Shown here: positions 20,696 through 26,734 of the stretch, piece by piece | How the letters are laid out: every line of letters begins with the position of its first letter | Position numbering within the stretch: the first letter of the stretch is position 1 | DNA from: Saccoglossus kowalevskii | Taxonomy: Eukaryota > Hemichordata > Enteropneusta > Harrimaniidae | DNA: 26,734 nucleotides | NCBI RefSeq assembly: GCF_000003605.2 | Contig: NW_003147060.1 | Span: forward strand, 1-26,734 | Direction of reading: 5' to 3' | The notes under the pieces: generated by a model | Database searches by the model: none | What the model saw: only the letters and a program-made list of their open reading frames with translations | What the model was told of the DNA's origin: nothing | Position numbers and translations under genes: made by a program

Positions 20696-21595
20696 TATGT
20701 AACACCTGTGTTTGTGACATTGCAGTATGTGTAACACCTGTGTTTGTGACATTGTAGTATGTGCAACACCGGTGTTTATGACATTGTAGTATGTGCAATA
20801 CCTGTGTTTATGACATTGCAATATGTGCCATGCCTGTGTTTGTGACATTGCAGTATGTGTAACGCATGTGTTTATGACATTGCAGTGTGTACAACATCTG
20901 TGTCTGTATCATTGCAGTATATCATGTAACACCTGTGTTTCTGACATTGCAGTATGTGTAACACCTGTGTTTGTGACACTGCAGTGTGTTCAACACCTGT
21001 GTTTATGACATAGCGGTATGTTTAACACCTGTGTTTGTGGCATTGCAGTATGTGTCCACATGTGTTTGTGACATTGCAGTATGTGTAACACCTGTGTATG
21101 TGACATTGCAGAATGTGTAACACCTGTGTTTGTGACATTGCAGTATATGTAACACATGTGTTTATGACATTGCAGTGTTTACAACATCTGTGTCTGTATC
21201 AATGCAGTATATGTAACACCTGTGTTTGTGACATTGCAGTATGTGTAACACCTGTGTTTGTGACATTGCAGTATGTGCCATGCCTGTGTTTGTGACATTA
21301 CAGTGTGTGAAACACCTGTGTTTATGACATTGCAGTATGTGTAACACCTGTGTTTATGACATTGCAGTATGTGCCATGCCTGTGTTTGTGACATTACAGT
21401 GTGTACAACACCTGTGTTTATGACATTGCAGTATGTGCGAAACTTGTGTGTATGACATTGCAGTGTGTGCCATACCTGTGTTTATGGCATTGCAGTATGT
21501 GCAACACCAGTGTTTATGACATTTCAGTGTTTGCAACACCTGTGTTTATAACATTGCAGTGTGTGCAACACCTGTGTTTATGACATTGCAGTGTG
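20135..21595. repeat. About 1.46-kb block repeated from 330-1790
   Basis: Matches the left end of the window at a constant offset of 19,805 bp. It includes the 35-bp 'atatcatgtaac' unit near 20918, 'tgtgtccacatg', 'gcgaaacttg' near 21436, 'ttatggcattgcag' and 'tttataacattgcag' near 21545. Several sites differ: 'gaatttgcag' for 'gattttgcag', 'acaacatct' for 'acaacttct', 'aacgcatgtg' near 20862 and 'gcagaatgtg' near 21108. Over nearly 1.5 kb no length change was seen. Confidence 0.87.
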
Positions 21596-21684
21596 GCAAC
21601 AACTGTGTTTATGACATTGCCGTATGTGTAACTCCTGTATTTATGATTTTGCAGTGTGTTCAACACCGTGTTTGCGACATTGCA
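21596..21684. repeat. Short link with the 'gattttgcag' cassette
   Basis: About three units matching 7805-7895, with 'gtggcaacaactg', 'gacattgccg', 'cctgtatttatg' and 'gattttgcag' near 21645, then 'gtttgcgac'. It joins the block ending at 21595 to the one starting near 21685. Confidence 0.7.
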
Positions 21685-22540
21685 GTATGTGTAACACCTG
21701 TGTTTGTGACATCGCAGTATGTGTAACACCTTTGTTTGTGACATTGCAGTGTGTGCAACACATGTGTTCATTACATTGCGATGTATGCAACGCCTGTGTT
21801 TATGGCATTGCAGTGTGTGCAACACCTGTGTTTATGACATTACAGTGTGTGCAGCACCTGTGTTTATGACATTGCAGTGTGTTCAACACCTGTGTTTCTG
21901 ACATTGCAGTATGTGTAACACCTGTGTTTGTGACATTGCAGTATGTGTAACACATGTGTTTATGACATTGAGGTGTTTACAACGTCTGTGTCTGTATCAA
22001 TGCAGTATATGTAACACCTGTGTTTGTGACATTGCAGTATGTGTAACACCTGTGTTTGTGACATTGCAGTATGTGTAACACCTGTGTTTGTGACATTGCA
22101 GTATGTGTAACACATGTGTTTATGACATTGCAGTGTGTTCAACCTGTGTTTATGACATAGCGGTATGTGTAACACCTGTGTTTCTGACATTGCAGTATGT
22201 GTAACACCTGTGTTTATGACATTGCAGTCTGTGCAACACCTGTGTTTATGACATTGCAGTGTGGCAACACCTTTATTTATGACATTGCAGTATGTGTAAC
22301 ACCTGTGTTTGTGACATTGCAGTATGTGTAACACATGTGTTTATGACATTGCAGTGTTTACAACGTCTGTGTCTGTATCAATGCAGTATATGTAACACCT
22401 GTGTTTGTGACATTGCAGTATGTGTAACACCTGTGTTTGTGACATTGCAGCATGTGTAACACATGTGTTTATGACATTGCAGTGTGTTCAACCTGTGTTT
22501 ATGACATAGCGGTATGTGTAACACCTGTGTTTCTGACATT
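21685..22540. repeat. About 860-bp block repeated at 23659-24514
   Basis: Matches 23659-24514 at an offset of 1974 bp. It starts with the rare 'gacatcgcagtatg', 'acacctttgtttg', 'acatgtgttcattacattgcgatg' and 'gcaacgcc' units and continues through the 381-bp block at 21956. Both copies share 'gcagtctgtgcaac' (near 22227 and 24201) and 'gcagcatgtgtaac' (near 22449 and 24423). The match stops near 22540, where this copy goes to 'gacattgctgtctg'. Confidence 0.85.
21956..22336. repeat. 381-bp higher-order block, copy 6
   Basis: Same order and length. It carries 'gcagtctgtgcaac' near 22227, shared only with copy 7. The marker lies at 21975 and again at 22356. Confidence 0.9.
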
Positions 22541-22542
22541 GC

Positions 22543-23433
22543 TGTCTGTACAACATCTGTGTCTGTGTTATTGCAGTATGTTTAACACCTGTGTTTGTGA
22601 CATTGCTGTATGTGTAACACATGTGTTTATGACATTGCAGTGTGTTCAACCTGTGTTATGACATAGCGGTATGTGTAACACCTGTGTTTCTGACATTGCA
22701 GTATGTGTAACACCTGTATTTATAACATTGCAGTATGTGCAACACCAGTGTTTATGATATTGCAGTGTGTGCAACACCTGTGTTTATGACATTACAGTGT
22801 GTGTAACACCTGTGTTTGTGACATTGCAGTGTGTGCAACACCTGTGTTCATTACATTGCGATGTATGCAACGCCCGTGTTTATGGCATTGCAATGTGTGC
22901 AACACCTGTGTTTGTGACATTGCAGTATGTGTAACACCTGTATCTGTGTCATTGTTGTATGTACAACAACAGTGTTTATGACATTGCAGTGTGTGCAACA
23001 CCTGTGTTTATGACATTACAGTGTGTGCAGCACCTGTGTTTATGACATTGCAGTGTATGTAACACCTGTGTTTATGACATTGCAATGTGTGCAACACCTG
23101 TGTTTATGACATTGCAGTGTGGCAACACCTGTGTTTATGACGTTGCCGTATGTGTAACTCCTGTGTTTATGATTTTGCAGTGTGTTCAACACCGTGTTTG
23201 TGACATTGCAGTATGTGTAACACCTGTGTTTGTGACATTGCAGTATGTGTAACACATGTGTTTATGACATTGCAGTGTGTACAACACCTGTGTCTGTATC
23301 ATTGCAGTATATGTAACACCTGTGTTTCTGACATTGCAGTATGTGTAACACCTGTGTTTGTGACACTGCAGTGTGTTCAACACCTGTGTTTATGACATAG
23401 CGGTATGTTTAACACCTGTGTTTGTGACATTGC
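22543..23433. repeat. About 890-bp copy of 5095-5985
   Basis: This is the distant partner of the 5.1-kb block. Copy-specific changes are 'gtgtctgtgttattgcag' near 22560, loss of one t in 'ctgtgttatgac' near 22652, 'aacgcccgtg' near 22870 and 'gtcattgttgtatg' near 22950. At its right end it joins the 224-bp doublet through 'gcagtatatgtaacacc', where the partner continues with 'gtgtccacatg'. Confidence 0.85.
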
Positions 23434-23877
23434 AGTATATGTAACACCTGTGTTTGTGACATCGCAGTATGTGTAACACCTTTGTTTGTGACATTGCAGT
23501 GTGTGCAACACATGTGTTCATTACATTGCGATGTATGCAACGCCTGTGTTTATGGCATTGCAGTGTGTGCAACACCTGTGTTTATGACATTACAGTGTGT
23601 GCAGCACCTGTGTTTATGACATTGCAGTGTGTGCAACACCTGTGTTTGTGACATTGCAGTATATGTAACACCTGTGTTTGTGACATCGCAGTATGTGTAA
23701 CACCTTTGTTTGTGACATTGCAGTGTGTGCAACACATGTGTTCATTACATTGCGATGTATGCAACGCCTGTGTTTATGGCATTGCAGTGTGTGCAACACC
23801 TGTGTTTATGACATTACAGTGTGTGCAGCACCTGTGTTTATGACATTGCAGTGTGTTCAACACCTGTGTTTCTGACA
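23430..23877. repeat. 224-bp tandem doublet (7 units each)
   Basis: 23430-23653 is followed by a copy at 23654-23877 with an offset of exactly 224 bp, seven 32-bp units. Each copy contains 'gacatcgcag', 'acctttgtttg', 'acatgtgttcattacattg', 'gcaacgcc' with 'ttatggcattgcag', 'gacattacag' and 'gtgcagcacc'. I saw no difference between the copies until the end, where 'gtgtgcaac' changes to 'gtgttcaac'. A third partial copy lies at 21685-21895. Near-identity suggests a very recent exchange. Confidence 0.9.
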
Positions 23878-25153
23878 TTGCAGTATGTGTAACACCTGTG
23901 TTTGTGACATTGCAGTATGTGTAACACATGTGTTTATGACATTGAGGTGTTTACAACGTCTGTGTCTGTATCAATGCAGTATATGTAACACCTGTGTTTG
24001 TGACATTGCCGTATGTGTAACACCTGTGTTTGTGACATTGCAGTATGTGTAACACCTGTGTTTGTGACATTGCAGTATGTGTAACACATGTGTTTATGAC
24101 ATTGCAGTGTGTTCAACCTGTGTTTATGACATAGCGGTATGTGTAACACCTGTGTTTCTGACATTGCAGTATGTGTAACACCTGTGTTTATGACATTGCA
24201 GTCTGTGCAACACCTGTGTTTATGACATTGCAGTGTGGCAACACCTTTATTTATGACATTGCAGTATGTGTAACACCTGTGTTTGTGACATTGCAGTATG
24301 TGTAACACATGTGTTTATGACATTGCAGTGTTTACAACGTCTGTGTCTGTATCAATGCAGTATATGTAACACCTGTGTTTGTGACATTGCAGTATGTGTA
24401 ACACCTGTGTTTGTGACATTGCAGCATGTGTAACACATGTGTTTATGACATTGCAGTGTGTTCAACCTGTGTTTATGACATAGCGGTATGTGTAACACCT
24501 GTGTTTCTGACATTGCAGTATGTGTAACACCTGTGTTTATGACATTGCAGTGTGTGCAACACCTGTGTTTATGACATTCCAGTGTGGCAACACCTTTATT
24601 TATGACATTGCCGTATGTGTAACTCCTGTGTTTATGATTTTGCAGTGTGTTCAACACCGTGTTTGTGACATTGCAGTATGTGTAACACATGTGTTTATGA
24701 CATTGCAGTGTGTACAACATCTGTGTCTGTATCATTGCAGTATATGTAACACCTGTGTTTCTGACATTGCAGTATGTGTAACACCTGTGTTTGTGACATT
24801 GCAGTGTGTTCAACACCTGTGTTTATGACATAGCGGTATGTTTAACACCTGTGACTGTGACATTGCAGTATATGTGACACATGTGTTTATGACATTGCAG
24901 TGTTTACAACATCTGTGTCTGTATCAATGCAGTATATGTAACAGCTGTGTTTGTGACATTGCAGTATGTGTAACACCTGTGTTTGTGACATTGCAGTATG
25001 TGTAACACATGTGTTTGTGACATTGCAGTATGTGTAACACCTGTGTTTGTGAAATTGCAGTATGTGTAACACCTGTGTTTATGACATTGCTGTGTGTACA
25101 ACATCTGTGTCTGTGTCATTGCAGTATGTTTAACACCTGTGTTTGTGACATTG
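23845..25153. repeat. Copy of 8060-9368
   Basis: This is the second copy of the 1.3-kb block (offset 15,785 bp), with its own 381-bp block at 23930. Copy-specific changes include 'gacattgccgtatg' near 24006 for 'gcagtatg'. At about 25150 the match ends inside a unit: this copy reads 'gacattgcagtatatg' where the partner reads 'gacattgctgtatg'. It then continues as 21.1-kb-like sequence. Confidence 0.85.
23930..24310. repeat. 381-bp higher-order block, copy 7
   Basis: Same order and length. It shares 'gcagtctgtgcaac' with copy 6 and also carries 'gacattgccgtatg' near 24006. The marker lies at 23949 and again at 24330. Confidence 0.9.
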
Positions 25154-25620
25154 CAGTATATGTAACACATGTGTTTATGACATTGCAGTGTTTACAACAT
25201 CTGTGTCTGTATCAATGCAGTATATGTAACACCTGTGTTTTTGACATTGCAGTATGTGTAACACCTGTGTTTGTGACATTGCAGTATGTGCCATGCCTGT
25301 GTTTGTGACATTACAGTGTGTGAAACACCTGTGTTTATGACATTGCAGTATGTGTAACACCTGTGTTTATGACATTGCAGTATGTGCCATGCCTGTGTTT
25401 GTGACATTACAGTGTGTACAACACCTGTGTTTATGACATTGCAGTATGTGCGAAACTTGTGTGTATGACATTGCAGTGTGTGCCATACCTGTGTTTATGG
25501 CATTGCAGTATGTGCAACACCAGTGTTTATGACATTTCAGTGTTTGCAACACCTGTGTTTATGACATTGCAGTGTGTGCAACACCTGTGTTTATGACATT
25601 GCAGTGTGGCAACACCTGTA
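25154..25620. repeat. Copy of about 21141-21607
   Basis: Matches at an offset of 4013 bp through 'gtttacaacatctg', 'gtgccatgcc', 'gtgtgaaacacc', 'gcgaaacttg' and 'ttatggcattgcag' units. Differences include 'gtgtttttgacattg' near 25238 and 'tttatgac' near 25560 for 'tttataac'. It ends near the 'cctgtatttatgac' unit, where the match passes to the 15.6/16.8-kb family. Confidence 0.8.
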
Positions 25621-26734
25621 TTTATGACATTGCCGTATGTGTAACTCCTGTGTTTATGAATTTGCAGTGTGTTCAACACCGTGTTTGTGACATTGCAGTA
25701 TGCGTAACCCCTGTGTTTGTGACATTGCAGTATGTGTAACACATGTGTTTATGACATTGCAGTGTGTACAACATCTGTGTCTGTATCATTGCAGCATATG
25801 TAACACCTGTGTTTCTAACATTGCAGTATGTATAACACCTGTGTTTGTGACATTGCAGTGTGTTCAACACCTGTGTTTCTGACATTGCAGTATATGTAAC
25901 ACCTGTGTTTGTGACATTGCAGTATGTGTATCACCTGTGTTTGTGACATTGTAGTATGAGCAACACTGGTGTTTATGACATTGTAGTATGTGCAATACCT
26001 GTGTTTATGACATTGCAATATGTGCCATGCCTGTGTTTGTGACATTGCAGCATATGTAACACCTGTGTTTCTGACATTGCAGTATGTGTAACACCTGTGT
26101 TTGTGACATTGCAGTGTGTTTTACACCTGTGTTTATGACATTGCAGTGTGGCAACACCTGTGTTTATGACGTTGCCGTATGTGTAACTCCTGTGTTTATG
26201 ATTTTGCAGTGTGTTCAACACCGTGTTTGTGACATTGCAGTATGTGTAACACATGTGTTTATGACATTGCAGTGTGTTCAACCTGTGTTTATGACATAGC
26301 GGTATGTGTAACACCTGTGTTTCTGACATTGCAGTATGTGTAACACCTGTGTTTATGACATTGCAGTGTGTGCAACACCAGTGTTTATGACATTGCAGTG
26401 TGGCAACACCTTTATTTATGACATTGCCGTATGTGTAACTCCTGTGTTTATGATTTTGCAGTGTGTTCAACACCGTGTTTGTGACATTGCAGTATGTGTA
26501 ACACCTGTGTTTGTGACATTGCAGTATGTGTAACACATGTGTTTATGACATTGCAGTGTGTACAACATCTGTGTCTGTATCATTGCAGTATATGTAACAC
26601 CTGTGTTTCTGACATTGCAGTATGTGTAACACCTGTGTTTGTGACATTGCAGTGTGTTCAACACCTGTGTTTATGACATAGCGGTATGTTTAACACCTGT
26701 GACTGTGACATTGCATATATGTGACACATGTGTT
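25620..26734. repeat. About 1.1-kb mosaic of 15.6-kb and 16.8-kb families, to window end
   Basis: The overall order follows 16831-17945 at an offset of 8789 bp. Between about 25815 and 26150, however, it shares 'gagcaacactggtg' and 'gtgtgttttacacc' with 15920 and 16083, not with the 17.1-17.3 kb copy. After 26150 it has 'gacgttgccg' like 17378, where the 16.1-kb copy reads 'gacatagcgg'. Near 26384 it reads 'gcaacaccagtg'. The last unit has lost two bases ('ttgcatatatgtg' near 26711). The array continues beyond the window. Confidence 0.85.

Larger units (their letters stand above)
1..26734. repeat. 32-bp minisatellite/satellite array filling the whole window
   Basis: Every part of the window reads as a head-to-tail repeat of about 32 bp, all in one orientation. 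The unit has three parts: 'acacctgtgttt', then g or a and the core 'tgacattgcag', then a linker such as 'tatgtgta' or 'tgtgtgca'. About 835 units fit in the window. The commonest unit has 7 A, 5 C, 8 G and 12 T, so it is about 41% GC with G and T in excess on the plus strand. Most units are exactly 32 bp; recurring length variants are 30, 31 and 35 bp. No non-repeat sequence, transposon end, RNA gene or unique spacer is visible. The array runs off both edges. I do not recognise the repeat family. Its genomic setting (centromeric, subtelomeric or interstitial) cannot be told from the sequence. Confidence 0.98.

Noticed and set aside
1-26734. CRISPR array, because the repeat is about 32 bp
   Set aside because: The repeats are contiguous with no unique spacers, the units vary, there is no leader or cas gene, and the composition looks eukaryotic.
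1-26734. Telomeric repeat or telomere-associated tract
   Set aside because: No TTAGGG-like or other short telomeric motif is present. The GT-rich strand is simply the composition of the 32-bp unit.
1-26734. Transposon or retroelement remnants
   Set aside because: No terminal inverted repeats, target-site duplications, poly-A tails, or transposase or reverse-transcriptase motifs were seen. All interruptions are unit-level variants.
1-26734. tRNA, rRNA or other structured RNA genes
   Set aside because: No tRNA A/B boxes, cloverleaf arms or conserved rRNA segments were recognised. The only dyads are the short palindromes at unit junctions.

Overview
This window holds no recognisable gene. From the first base to the last it is one tandem-repeat array, a minisatellite or satellite with a basic unit of 32 bp. 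About 835 units fit in 26.7 kb. The unit is built from an 'acacctgtgttt' segment, a 'tgacattgcag' core and a 't[a/g]tgtg[t/c]a' linker. The array runs off both ends, so its full length and flanks are not visible. I do not recognise the repeat as a named satellite family. A large, gene-free, diverged array with nested duplications and strong CpG depletion (many TG/CA, few CG) suggests a eukaryotic, probably CpG-methylating animal genome. This is inference, and I cannot name the taxon.

The units are not identical. A small set of diagnostic variants recurs: core 'gacattgcag' after 'tttg', 'ttta' or 'ttct'; 'gtatcattgcag' or 'gtatcaatgcag'; 'gattttgcag'; 'catagcggtatg'; the 31-bp 'tgtggcaacacc' unit; the 30-bp 'tgttcaacctg' unit; and a 35-bp unit with 'tatcatg'. 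They follow each other in fixed orders and form higher-order repeats. The clearest is a 12-unit block of exactly 381 bp, seen seven times (starts 1991, 3746, 8145, 12661, 13646, 21956, 23930). A second recurrent cassette carries the 'gattttgcag' variant, seen 26 times.

Layout: 1-300 is an atypical stretch with few matches elsewhere. 301-844 is a block found again near 15.3, 16.5 and 20.1 kb. 845-4354 is a 1755-bp direct tandem duplication whose end is re-duplicated with a 539-bp period up to about 4880. 5095-9650 contains blocks matching 11.5-12.2, 16-17 and 22.5-25.1 kb. 9655-10731 is a 601-bp duplication. 11400-11653 is a 127-bp doublet. 12395-14265 is a 985-bp duplication. 14084-17340 includes a 1243-bp tandem duplication. 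17456-20695 is a patchwork of pieces matching 13.2, 10.7, 11.6, 8.6 and 14.1 kb. 20135-21595 repeats 330-1790. 21685-24514 contains a 1974-bp-spaced duplication and a 224-bp doublet. 25153-26734 is a mosaic of 21.1, 15.6 and 16.8 kb sequence.

The many open frames on both strands follow from repeat arithmetic. A 32-bp unit is not a multiple of three, so three units give a 32-codon peptide repeat, and the minus strand of the commonest unit happens to lack stops in all frames. I do not call any of them genes. The window is mainly of interest for how such an array evolves: in-register unequal exchange, segmental duplication and probable gene conversion can be read from the diagnostic variants. 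Every unit also carries an E-box-like and a forkhead-like core, a possible but unproven protein-binding role.
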